Shown one piece after another: positions 7,664-15,689 of a stretch of 39,386 nucleotides of DNA; the first letter of the stretch is position 1, and every line of letters starts with the position of its first letter. A model generated the notes under the pieces. That model saw only the letters and a program-made list of their open reading frames with translations, did not search any database and was not told where the DNA came from. The DNA is from Verrucomicrobiota bacterium. GTDB taxonomy: Bacteria > Verrucomicrobiota > Verrucomicrobiia > Chthoniobacterales > UBA10450. Location: the NCBI GenBank assembly GCA_005887825.1, contig VBQC01000174.1:1-39386 (forward strand), given 5' to 3'. A program made the position numbers and the translations under genes.

Positions 7664-9532
7664 CTAGCTGGGCTGCTTTGCGGACAGGCTCAATCGCCGT
7701 TCAGCTTTTTTCGGGAACTTCGTTCTGCCGTTTCCGTAGAACGAGGTGAGAAATGGAAGCAACGCTTTTGTCCAGTTGGCACGGGGTTGCTTTTTACACT
7801 TCGATGGTCCCAGTTTTGTTAGCAGACTCTTGTAGCGCGGATCGGGGCGCAGGTCGCGCAATAACGGATCAATTAAAAGACCCAGCGTGCCGGTGTCGTG
7901 AGTATCGAACGAAATCTGTAACCATTCGAAAGCCTTCTCTTTCTCGCCGCGCACCGCGTAAACCTGAGCAATTTGATAGGCCAGTTGATCCCGCCCGTTG
8001 GCGATGAGATCGGCTAAAGCCGCATCTGCTGCCTGACGATCTCCGCGCACATATTGCGCGAGCGCGAGCTCGAAGAGACGATAGCCTGGGTCAGGTTCCA
8101 GTTGCGCTTCGCGCAGCGCCGTCTCACCATCGCCGCGTTTGGCTGCGACCAGAACCTGCCATCGATGAGCGGAAGCAGCGGACGGCTGCAACTCTGCTGC
8201 TTTGCGCGCAATCGCGTCCGCCTCATCCAGTTTGCCCTCAAACCAAAGAACCCGAGCGAGGTTGTTCTGCGCCGGATACGCAAGCGGATCCAGTTCCACT
8301 GCCTGCCGAGCCTGTTTCTCAGCCTCACCAGGTTTACCCAGATAAACGACGACTCGCGCCAGCAGATCGTTCGCAGTCGGATTCGCAGGCGAAAGTTCTT
8401 TGGCGCGTCTTAGTTCGCTCAGACCTTCGGCAAATTTCCACTCTGCAAAAAACCGAACCCAGCCGAGGGCGGCATGCGCCTCGGCCAGCGTTGGCGCAAT
8501 TGCCACCGCCTTCTCCGCATCCTCGCGCGCTTTCGGCCATGCGGTTTTGCCCTGGCCGCTAAGATCCCCGATCAGCGTCCACGCTTCGGAACGCTCTGCA
8601 TAGGCCAGCCCATAATCAGGATCCAACCGGATCGCCTCATCGAAGTAAGCGACAGCTTTGCGATAGTCTTCGAGATTGCGTCGCTGGAAATAATAATGAC
8701 CCAGGAGATAAGCGTTATGGGCTTCTGTATTCTTAGTTGCTGGATTTGCGGAGGACCGTTCATCCGATCCGAGCAACGTTACCTTCAGTGACGAAGCTAC
8801 CGCAGCGGCGATTTCCTCCTGGACGGCGAAGATGTCCTTGAGCTCGCGATCGAACGTCCGCGACCACAGCTCAATTCCGTCCGCGGCGTTAATCAGTTCG
8901 GCGACGATCCGCACCTTGTCCCCTTGCTTTCGCACGGTGCCTTCCAGAAGCGTGCTCACACCCAGCTTCTCGCCGATCGTTTTGGGTTCCTCTTTCCTGT
9001 CCTTGAAACGAAAGGAAGAGCTGCGGCCGATGACTTTGAGACCTCTGATTTGAGCCAGAGCTGCGATCAATTCTTCCGAAAGTCCATCGGAGAAATATTC
9101 ATCGGCTGGATCACCGCTCTCGTTTAACAGAGACAGAACCGCAATCGATTTTGCCGGCAATTCGAACGCACTGCTGTTGTTCCGCGCCGTGTAGCGTCCG
9201 AGAAAAAACAAACTCAGCGATATCGCGCCACAGATGACTACGACAAAAATCCATGTCCGCTTTGCCGGTCGCTGGGCCGATGTAAGATCGACATCTTCCG
9301 TGCGCTTGATTCCTTGCGGCGTCAGCTCGAAGGCCCACGCGACCACGAGCGCGATTGGAAATCCGATCACGATTGCGAGTACGATCAATCGGACGGCCCA
9401 ATTCGGAATGTCGAAGACCGGAAAAACCTGCGCGATGCCTTGAGCGAGGGCCCAGCCGGCGACCGCGTAAGCGACGGCGACTTTGTAAACGTTACGCCGC
9501 TTCAGCTCGGCGAAAAAGTTGCGGCGATTCAT
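7664..9532 (-). CDS. FlgO-domain / TPR-repeat membrane protein
   Basis: 622 residues. The N-terminus NFFAELKRRNVYKVAVAYAVAGW is the standard opening of this receptor family. Membrane helices lie near residues 15-35, 45-68 and 93-112. A FlgO/TolB_N-like domain follows (about 125-250: KSIAVLSLLNES, YFSDGLSEELIAALAQI, TLLEGTVRKQGDKVRI), then a run of TPR helices (about 270-560). These proteins often pair with cyclase or protein-kinase genes and probably sense or scaffold. Its ATG overlaps the stop of the cyclase-TPR gene (ATGA), so the two are coupled. The last ~30 residues (FLTSFYGNGRTKFPKK and beyond) come from a dispersed repeat and replace the natural end. Confidence 0.85.
   Translation of the reverse strand: MNRRNFFAELKRRNVYKVAVAYAVAGWALAQGIAQVFPVFDIPNWAVRLIVLAIVIGFPIALVVAWAFELTPQGIKRTEDVDLTSAQRPAKRTWIFVVVICGAISLSLFFLGRYTARNNSSAFELPAKSIAVLSLLNESGDPADEYFSDGLSEELIAALAQIRGLKVIGRSSSFRFKDRKEEPKTIGEKLGVSTLLEGTVRKQGDKVRIVAELINAADGIELWSRTFDRELKDIFAVQEEIAAAVASSLKVTLLGSDERSSANPATKNTEAHNAYLLGHYYFQRRNLEDYRKAVAYFDEAIRLDPDYGLAYAERSEAWTLIGDLSGQGKTAWPKAREDAEKAVAIAPTLAEAHAALGWVRFFAEWKFAEGLSELRRAKELSPANPTANDLLARVVVYLGKPGEAEKQARQAVELDPLAYPAQNNLARVLWFEGKLDEADAIARKAAELQPSAASAHRWQVLVAAKRGDGETALREAQLEPDPGYRLFELALAQYVRGDRQAADAALADLIANGRDQLAYQIAQVYAVRGEKEKAFEWLQISFDTHDTGTLGLLIDPLLRDLRPDPRYKSLLTKLGPSKCKKQPRANWTKALLPFLTSFYGNGRTKFPKKAERRLSLSAKQPS
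7699..7756 (+). repeat. Dispersed ~60-bp repeat, copy 2
   Basis: 58 bp that reappear as the reverse complement at 16800-16859, with one substitution and a homopolymer length change (A6 versus A8). It lies inside the 3' end of the TPR receptor gene. In the gene's frame it reads FLTSFYGNGRTKFPKK, and the same peptide is readable at the 16.8-kb copy. Confidence 0.85.
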
Positions 9533-11623
9533 TTCGCAGTTTGTCGACCCACCACTTTGGTGGGATCGATTCCCATTCTTCGCAGCAGCAGCGGAAACCT
9601 GCTATCTGAATAGAGCGGGCGAAGCTCGCGATGCGTGGCGATGACATTCCCGGAATGTTCGTCTACGGCGCGATTGAGCCAGCGAAAGGCTTCATCGTGA
9701 TTATCGAGCGCGACGAAGACGCATGCGATCTGCTCGCCGGCGACGTAACCCCTGTTTGCTTTATCGATCAGCTGCTGCAACATGCGCTGCGCTTCAGTGA
9801 TCCGACCGAGCCTGGCATAATCGATCGCCAGCCCTGCATCCGGCTCATTCGTCCCTTGTTGAGGCGAGCGCATCCTCGAGCTCCCCCTGTTCTCGATAAA
9901 TGCGAGCCAGCGTGGGCTCCAGGTAATTGTAATTTGGATCGAGGGTCAGTGTTCGCTTTGCAGCGGCGACCGCATCGTCCAGCCGGTCCGAATAGAGAAA
10001 CAAGATCGCCTGATGGTCGCTGATGATTGGTGAAAGAGGGTCAAGACGCTCCGCCTCGTCTAGCTCCATTTGCCCTCCTGCCAAATCGCCTGAGCATACT
10101 CGATGGTGCGCGAATATTAAGTGAGCAGTAGCCGAATTCGGGTCGATCTCGATCGCCCGCTGCAATTCGCGCTCAGCAATCTTCCAATCCCAGTGTAAGA
10201 CCCGCTTCGCATCACTTAGATAGGCGTGCGCGTCGGCATCCTTTTCATTCAACTCCAGCGCTTTGGTGGCTGCCGACTCTACAGCTTGATACGCCTGAAG
10301 TGGTTTAAGGTAGGCGTCTGCCAGCCAGTACCACGCCTTGGCTATTCCTACCCACGCGCGGGAGAGCGTTGGATCCTTGTCCAGGGCACGTTGGAATAAG
10401 TTGAGGCTTTTCCGCAAGTTTTCTTCATCGCTCTTATTCGAGAGATAAAGACCTTGCAGATAAAGATCGTAGGCCTCGGTGTTCTGTCGCGCGCGTGGCG
10501 GCGGCGTCACGGCGAGCTTGATCTTCAACGCGTCAACGATCGAACGCGTGATCTCATCTTGAACGGCGAACACGCCTTGCAATTCGCGCTCAAACGTATC
10601 CGACCAAATGTGGAAACCATCACGTGCGTTGACTAACTGTGCTGTGATCCGAATGCGATTCCCTTCACGACGCAGACTGCCTTCAAGAACATTGCGCACG
10701 TTTAGTTTCTGAGCGATTTCGCCCACATCTGCGTTTTTGCCTTTGAATGAAAATGACGAAGTGCGCGCGACCACGCGTAACCCTTCTACCTTCGCGAGCG
10801 CATCGAGAATCTCCTCGCTGATTCCATCGCAAAAATATTCCTGATCGTGCGCCTGGCTAAGATCAACAAATGGAAGAACTGCTATCGATTTGTCGCTGAC
10901 GGCCGCTGCCGGACCCACTGTAGAGTTGTGGTGTTTCGCTCGCGTGAATAGAAGCGCAAACAGCGCAGCCGCGAACAGCGCGATGATAACAATAGTCGCG
11001 CTGAGTTTGCGCCTGGTCCTCGGCCTAGCCGATTCGTTAAGCGCAGACGGGAGCTTCTTAGGCACTCTGGGATTCCCGACCTCGCCGCTGTAAAGATTGA
11101 CAATACCCAGGCGGACACCGTGCTTCACCTCCACTAGCCCCAGATCGTGCAGGAAAGGCTGCCAGCGCGCGTAATGTTCGAGATCTTCGGCCACATGCCG
11201 AGAGAGAAGGATGTGCCCCGCCTCGCCGAGATCCATCACCCGCTGCGCCATATTGATCCCGGCTCCCGCTACGTTCGCCCGTTCGTTTACGTCGGTGACG
11301 TCGCTCACCGGTCCGCTGTGAATTCCCATCCGCACTTGTAGTTCCGGTTCCTCCCGCAACGCCTTAGTAATTTCGAGTGCACAGCGCGCCGGCGCTTCCG
11401 GCGAAGTACGAAAGACAAGTGCCATGCCGTCGCCGGTTGGAATGCGGGTTAACTTGCCAGCCGCTTCGGCGGTCCGCGCCACTTCCGTCTCGCGAACAAC
11501 GCTGTTGAGCTTGTTGAGCAACTCTCTTTGCTCGTCGATCAATCGCTTGGAATAGCCAACGAGATCGATGAACAAGACATGCCCGATCTCGAACTCCGTC
11601 TCAACTGGCGCCTTCTCAACCAT
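9529..11623 (-). pseudogene. Class III adenylate/guanylate cyclase-FlgO-TPR protein, frameshifted
   Basis: The first frame (11623-9845, 592 aa) has a class III cyclase domain at about residues 10-185. Metal ligands Asp20 (FIDLVGYS) and Asp65 (PTGDGM) and the transition-state Asn124/Arg128 pair (GINMAQRVM) are all present, so the domain should be able to act. A membrane helix lies at about 209-228, then a FlgO/TolB_N-like domain (SIAVLPFVDLSQ, FCDGISEEILDAL) and TPRs. The frame stops at 9845 after GELEDALASTRDE. The TPR array continues in another frame from about 9873 (DYARLGRITEAQRMLQQLID) to 9529. A single indel near 9860 thus splits the gene, with loss of only the last TPRs. The end overlaps the next gene's ATG. 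Confidence 0.8.
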
Positions 11624-11638
11624 CGCTTTAGCCCTGTT

Positions 11639-11711
11639 CTAGCGGGTAACGAGATAATCCACGAGAAAATGATTCCGCTGTTTGAGCCCGGCGAAGAAGT
11701 TCCTTGGGTTC
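11639..11711 (-). pseudogene. N-terminal stub of a third FlgO/TPR-type receptor
   Basis: A GTG-started fragment reading NPRNFFAGLKQRNHFLVDYLVTR and then a stop. It matches the family opening NRRNFFAELKRRNVYKVAVAY found at the start of the 622-aa receptor, then diverges. It sits just upstream of the cyclase gene. I read it as the remnant of a duplicated or deleted family member. Confidence 0.5.
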
Positions 11712-12102
11712 ACTCTGAGCGCCTTGACTAACCGCTCGTCACGGTCCCGTACTCTACGTTGATGCGAGTGACCGGAAAAGCACGTTACAATCAACGTCGC
11801 TCCCATCCACCTCAAAAATTTCAAATCGATGGCATTCGATACACGACTTCGGGTAAGCAAAACCTATGCGCAATCGGAAGCCGACACCATCTCGGCTGTC
11901 GCAGCCCGCGAGGTGAAACAGGCATCGCCGCTAATGGCTTAATCCAAGGAACTCCCTTGGCGGTATCCAAGCGAACGGAAGAAGTCTGCGGCCGGTCCTC
12001 GCACGGCGCAATGAGCCCCGACAAGGCCGCAGCTGGAGCGAAATCATCAACCTGTTTTTATTCTGAGTTTGGTTTGGGTTCGCTCTCGTGCGGCGGCGCT
12101 GA
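11712..12102. other. Stretch without a clear gene
   Basis: About 390 bp between the receptor stub and the MFS remnant. A 36-codon plus frame begins at 11829 (starting MAFDTRLRVSKTYAQ) and has no recognised domain. Other frames are short. No RNA gene or terminator is seen. It is probably decayed sequence at the edge of the accessory region. Confidence 0.35.
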
Positions 12103-12869
12103 CTCGACCTTCGCATCGGGCGCAACGAAACCTTCAATCACGCCGGGAATGTCTTCGCCGCGGTCACGGCCGGTTTGCTCGCACGACGTTCCATTTTTTA
12201 TTCCACTGTTATTTTCTGCGCGGTAACGATCATCGCGATTTTTTTCATCCGACAAAACGAGATTGATTTTGAGCGTTCCCGCGGCTCCGAAACTGGCGAA
12301 GATTCCAAGAAAGGCGGCAGTGCAGTCAGCGGTTTTTTTGAAGTGCTAAAAAACACATCCCTCCTCGTTTTCACGATCTCGGTGGTGCTCTTTCATTTTG
12401 CGAATGCGGCGATGCTGCCGCTCATCGGACAGAAGTTGTCGTTAGGCCACCCGAGAGGTTCGTCACTTTTTATGGCAGTCTGTATTGTCGGGGCACAGAC
12501 AGTGATGATTCCGGTCGCGTTGGCGGCGGGGCGCTTCGCGCACTCTTGGGGCGCAAAGCTGTCTTCCTCATCGGCTTTGCCGCGCTGCCCATCCGCGGCG
12601 CACTTTATACGCTGAGTGACAATCCTTATTATCTCGTCGGCGTACAATTGATGGACGGAATCGGCGCCGCGATTTTTGGTGTGCTCAGCGTGCTTGTGAT
12701 TGCTGATTTAACACGTGGCACGGGGCGATTTAATTTCACCCAGGGCGTGGTCGCGACCGCGACCGGCTTGGGTGCGTCGCTTTCCAATGGCATTACCGGT
12801 TTCATCGTGCAGCGCGCCGGTTTCAACGTTGCGTTTCTTTTTCTCGCCGTCGTGGCCGCATTCGTGTGA
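12103..12869 (+). pseudogene. MFS transporter, C-terminal half, frameshifted
   Basis: The frame from about 12103 reads IGRNETFNHAGNVFAAVTAGLL, a conserved MFS 'GRNxxFNxAGN' motif. It goes on through FYSTVIFCAVTIIAIFFI, a cytoplasmic loop, and ANAAMLPLIGQKLS to RFAHSWG near 12548. There one base is missing and the next frame continues GRKAVFLIGFAALPIRGALY, LMDGIGAAIFGVLSVLVIADLTRGTGRFN, ATATGLGASLSNGITGF, ending at a TGA at 12867. The first six helices are absent. It is thus a truncated, frameshifted remnant of a 12-helix drug/sugar efflux-type transporter. Confidence 0.8.
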
Positions 12870-12895
12870 TTTGCGCGAAGAACAAAAAAGAGGAG

Positions 12896-12953
12896 CCCGC
12901 AAAGTATCCACGCGGCGTTTCGCGACAAAAATAGGCTCTGGCCTACGTGATCG
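12896..12953 (+). repeat. 58-bp direct repeat, copy A
   Basis: Identical in all 58 positions to 13518-13575. This copy contains the stop codon and 3' flank of the small HTH gene at 12943-13098 and directly follows the MFS remnant. Confidence 0.9.
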
Positions 12954-13098
12954 ATGCCTGCGAAAAGAGATCCACGGCATTCGCCGCAAAATCCGGCGGG
13001 ATTTTTCCGGCGCGGACCGCGCGCGCAAATCGTTGCTGCGTGATTCTTAAAGTTCTTGCGGCCTCGCGGCCGGTAAATAACGCAATTGGCGCTTTCAT
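12943..13098 (-). CDS. Small helix-turn-helix (excisionase/MerR-like) protein, 51 aa
   Basis: This short ORF starts at the ATG at 13098 and encodes a basic one-helix-turn-helix domain: FTGREAARTLRITQQRFARAV, then RAGKIPPDFAANAVDLFSQAS. The 'T-x-R-E-A-A-x-x-L-x-I-T-x-x' helix pair is typical of Xis/AlpA-type and MerR-type DNA-binding modules that set excision or replication in mobile elements. A GC-rich coding pattern supports it. The stop lies within the 58-bp direct repeat. Related HTH genes occur at 14829-15644. Confidence 0.6.
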   Translation of the reverse strand: MKAPIALFTGREAARTLRITQQRFARAVRAGKIPPDFAANAVDLFSQASIT

Positions 13099-13182
13099 TC
13101 ATTGAGCACGGGCCGTGTCAACCGAACCGGGGTACGAAGCTTGGATTTCGCCGGGCATGAGAAAACCTGGACAACCCCAAAT

Positions 13183-13260
13183 GATGCCTAGTTCCCATGA
13201 AAATCGAAAAAGAGCCAAGGGAGAGCGCTAAATTTCATGGGAACTAGGTTTTGAGGCATC
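13183..13260. repeat. Long inverted repeat / hairpin
   Basis: Arms CCTAGTTCCCATGAAA (13187-13202) and its exact reverse complement (13233-13248) form a perfect 16-bp stem around a 30-nt loop. Outer 7-bp arms (13183-13189 and 13254-13260, GATGCCT/AGGCATC) can form an alternative or bulged outer stem, since they share CCT with the inner arm. There is no T-tract, so it is not a classic terminator. It could be a MITE-like relic, a structured RNA or a recombination site. Confidence 0.75.
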
Positions 13261-13370
13261 GCGTGCGAAAACGACGAGAGTTGAATCAACCCCGCCGGGC
13301 CGCCCTGGCGTAAAAGTTATCTACCCCGGGGGCATGGGCGCGTGGGGCCGCGCGGGGACCGGCCGGACCG

Positions 13371-13509
13371 TCACGCCGGCATCGTGTTTGCCGCGATCTG
13401 CTTGAGAAGGTCGATAACAGTAGGATCCGGACGCTGAACCGATGACGGCCTTGAGCTCATCCTGTTTGGCCGAAGTGGCTAGATTCGTCGGATCGAGCGG
13501 AGCCTACGG
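13371..13509 (-). pseudogene. Phage-like protein fragment, frameshifted
   Basis: On the minus strand one frame reads NLATSAKQDELKAVIGSAS. After a single-base shift near 13430 the next frame reads DPTVIDLLKQIAANTMPA and stops at 13371. The 'LATxAKQDxLxxxIG ... PTxxxLLxxIA' pattern is common at the ends of phage tail/virion-associated proteins. Only about 40 residues remain and the upstream part is missing. The match is from memory of the pattern, so confidence is moderate. Confidence 0.4.
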
Positions 13510-13522
13510 GGCTCGAACCCGC
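13499..13522 (-). other. tRNA 3'-end-like sequence (possible attachment-site relic)
   Basis: On the minus strand this reads as a T-arm plus acceptor strand: GCGGG, loop TTCGAGC, CCCGT, then AGGCTCC. The 5-bp T-stem pairs fully (one G-T). No matching D-arm, anticodon arm or 5' acceptor strand precedes it, so it is not a whole tRNA gene. It abuts copy B of the 58-bp repeat. Integrases often use tRNA 3' ends as att sites. Confidence 0.4.
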
Positions 13523-13575
13523 AAAGTATCCACGCGGCGTTTCGCGACAAAAATAGGCTCTGGCCTACGTGATCG
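13518..13575 (+). repeat. 58-bp direct repeat, copy B
   Basis: Exact copy of 12896-12953 in the same orientation, 564 bp further on. Its left end touches the tRNA-like sequence. The pair flanks the HTH gene, the hairpin and the phage-like fragment. Confidence 0.9.
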
Positions 13576-13619
13576 TTCGCTGCACAGCCACGAGAACGAA
13601 TTCGAATTGTTCGGCGTGG

Positions 13620-14813
13620 TTACGCTCTCGTCTGCTGCGCATCGGTACGATCTCCCTCTTTTCCGCTACGCAAGCTTTCATTTGAGCGCTGAATTCGATC
13701 GAGGTTCAGCTTGTAGCGGTGCATCAACCAGGCGCCGCGGCTTTTTTTTACGCCGCCGTGCAAATCTGGCCTAATTAGCTTCCAATCTTCGATCGCGTTC
13801 TTCACGGCGCGCAAGCTGTCCTCGCTTTCGCGCATAAGATTGCGCCAGAGGCCTCCATTTTCGTTTCTTTCCTGCTGTCCGCAGATTGCTTCGATTTCGG
13901 CCAAGAGCGTAATTTCGAGGTTTCGAGTAGATGCCGACTTCAACGGCGCGCTTACACGATTACTCGTCTTAGAGGTTCCTTCTTTATACGTGTACATAGA
14001 GGGGGGCTCCCCTCGGTTATCTGGTACCCAAGGGCTCTGGTTCAATGCGCCTGAGGCCTCTGGTACAGAGCGCCCCGCATCGCCCCGCCTTTGGTACGTG
14101 GTACCTAAGGTGTAAGCGTTTACCTCGTTTCCAGCCGTGCCGGCGATAATCCCCCGGTGCACGAACAAGAGCCCGATCCGTACAAGCTCGCGATTGGACC
14201 TCCTTACCGCGCTTTCCTTTAGTCCGGCACGTTTTTGAAGATGGATTGAGTGGGTCCGATATGTATGGCTGCGGACCTCATTCGAAACCCGCACGTGCGC
14301 CAAATAAGTAAGCATCGCTGTTCCCTTACTCACGATGTCGGATTCCTGGATCCGCTGGAATGCACCTTCCGCCGCCCAAACGAACGGAGCTTCCGTTTTC
14401 GCGGTAAGCCTTGGCTGACAGTTCGCCGGTAACTCAAGCTTCACGGCGTGCGGTTGTGGAAATTTCGACGGGTCTTTTTCAACGGACATTCTCGGCTTTG
14501 CCAGCACCGGCTCGAAAATCATCAACTTCGGCGGATCTTCGCCGCGGGTTGCCGCCGCTTGAAAAATCATCTTTTCAGCGTCGCTACGTACGTGAGAAAA
14601 GAATTTCTTCATTTTCTGTTTGATGCCGAGGCGCCTGAATTCTATTGGAAGACTGGTCTCGTAGCGGCCCTTCGTTACTATGATTGGCACGACATAGCGA
14701 AGATCGACGCTCGTGATGCAGGAGTACCATCGGCGCGTATCGACTTTGCTCTGAATTATTTCGCGTCGGCCGTCTTGCTCGCGATCATCGAGCGCGAGGG
14801 CAGCAATTTTCAT
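13620..14813 (-). CDS. Putative winged-helix replication/regulatory protein of a mobile element
   Basis: 397 residues if the ATG at 14813 is used (GAGG about 11 bases upstream); an internal ATG at 14612 is an alternative. The central part (about 165-265) reads like a winged helix-turn-helix: GTAMLTYLAHV, THSIHLQKRAGLKESAVRRSNRELVRIGLL, then a basic wing. The C-terminal half is charged and helical. The arrangement fits a plasmid/phage replication initiator or a primary regulator, but no specific family is certain. It is the last gene of a minus-strand HTH gene series next to a recombinase remnant. The region before 14612 is the least secure. Confidence 0.5.
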   Translation of the reverse strand: MKIAALALDDREQDGRREIIQSKVDTRRWYSCITSVDLRYVVPIIVTKGRYETSLPIEFRRLGIKQKMKKFFSHVRSDAEKMIFQAAATRGEDPPKLMIFEPVLAKPRMSVEKDPSKFPQPHAVKLELPANCQPRLTAKTEAPFVWAAEGAFQRIQESDIVSKGTAMLTYLAHVRVSNEVRSHTYRTHSIHLQKRAGLKESAVRRSNRELVRIGLLFVHRGIIAGTAGNEVNAYTLGTTYQRRGDAGRSVPEASGALNQSPWVPDNRGEPPSMYTYKEGTSKTSNRVSAPLKSASTRNLEITLLAEIEAICGQQERNENGGLWRNLMRESEDSLRAVKNAIEDWKLIRPDLHGGVKKSRGAWLMHRYKLNLDRIQRSNESLRSGKEGDRTDAQQTRA

Positions 14814-14828
14814 TCGTTAGGGGCCTCG

Positions 14829-15038
14829 TTAGGCAGCCTCTTGCCGCACATGAACCTTGTGTTTCTCGATGAACCGGCGAAGATCGCCGCGAACAAAGCG
14901 TTTTTCGTTGCCGAATTTCACATAAGGCAATCGCGGCGTAGGGCCGGCGGTCCAATAATCGATCGTGCGCCGGCTCACTTTTAGTTCGGCGGCCGTTTCA
15001 CGCTTCGTCAATAATTCATCGTCCGTTTGCCTGCGCAT
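14829..15038 (-). CDS. Helix-turn-helix (AlpA/excisionase-type) DNA-binding protein
   Basis: 69 residues. The domain is clear: LLTKRETAAELKVSRRTIDYW (helix-turn-helix), a short wing with PRLPYVKFGNEKRFVRGDLRRFIEKH, then a basic tail. The 'VSRRTIDYW ... KFGxxKRFxRxDLxRFI' pattern is that of helix_turn_helix_17/Xis family proteins, which bend DNA at att sites or control element genes. It lies 15 bp upstream of the large winged-helix gene, so they are probably co-transcribed. Confidence 0.8.
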   Translation of the reverse strand: MRRQTDDELLTKRETAAELKVSRRTIDYWTAGPTPRLPYVKFGNEKRFVRGDLRRFIEKHKVHVRQEAA

Positions 15039-15210
15039 GTGCGCGCGGAATTTCGCACAAATGCGACTTGTGATGCTGTGCGCAGCAGGCGCTTAATGCT
15101 TCCCTCTATTTCCGCCAAACCGCAGCTATCAGGCGGATTTGGTCGCCGACAATGGGGATGCTGTGCTTTTTGTGGCATTCAGGGCGAGCATTTAGTGACC
15201 CGAATTGCCA

Positions 15211-15426
15211 CTATACTCCGCAAATCTTTTTTCGCTTTTCGGCAGCCAGCTTGTATGCGCGCTCGGCTTTCGCAATTCGCTTCCATGCGAACGAAGCCAG
15301 GCTTTTGCGCGTGATTAACGTGACACACTTGCTTGATGGCGCGCGCTTTAAAATTCCACGGGCCAAATAGTACTCCACACCGTGTTTTGTAATTCTGAGT
15401 TCCTCGGCTGCGCGGTCTTTCGTCAC
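15211..15426 (-). CDS. Small helix-turn-helix protein, GTG start coupled to upstream gene
   Basis: 71 residues from the GTG at 15426: VTKDRAAEELRITKHGVEYYLARGILKRAP, then KCVTLITRKSLASFAWKRIAKAE and a basic end. It is an excisionase-like HTH with an L-R-I-T turn like the 51-aa protein at 13 kb. The GTG overlaps the TGA of the upstream ORF (GTGA), a sign of translational coupling. An upstream ATG at 15516 is open but would overlap the previous gene by 94 bp. Confidence 0.6.
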   Translation of the reverse strand: MTKDRAAEELRITKHGVEYYLARGILKRAPSSKCVTLITRKSLASFAWKRIAKAERAYKLAAEKRKKICGV

Positions 15427-15644
15427 TGCCGTTCCGCCGAAATGGGGGTTCGCTGCAATCGTCGCGCTACGAAGTGCTCGAGAATGGCTGGGATGTGCCG
15501 ACAATAGGCCAGCCATCTGATGACTTTGGGCGTAGAGTGGAGCGCATCAGCTACTTCGCGCGTGACAAACAATTCGGATTCTGCGCTGTCTGCACGGTTT
15601 TCTAAAATCTCTCGAAGCCTCTCGACATTCCGCACGTGACACAT
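15423..15644 (-). CDS. Small helix-turn-helix-like protein
   Basis: 73 residues from an ATG at 15644. The core reads LFVTREVADALHSTPKVIRWLAYCRHIPA, which fits the same two-helix DNA-binding module as its neighbours. The frame is open upstream to about 15791 and reads sensibly (RNLAGRYQREADYIARNVFGYADHRS), so the true start may be further up. That part is antisense to the recombinase remnant, and both cannot be intact. It ends in a GTGA overlap with the next HTH gene. Confidence 0.45.
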   Translation of the reverse strand: MCHVRNVERLREILENRADSAESELFVTREVADALHSTPKVIRWLAYCRHIPAILEHFVARRLQRTPISAERQ

Positions 15645-15689
15645 CGAGCGATGGTCCGCATAACCAAAGACATTACGCGCGATGTAATC

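Noticed and set aside
13499..13580. A complete tRNA gene
   Set aside because: Only the T-arm and 3' acceptor strand are present; there is no D-arm, anticodon arm or matching 5' acceptor strand.
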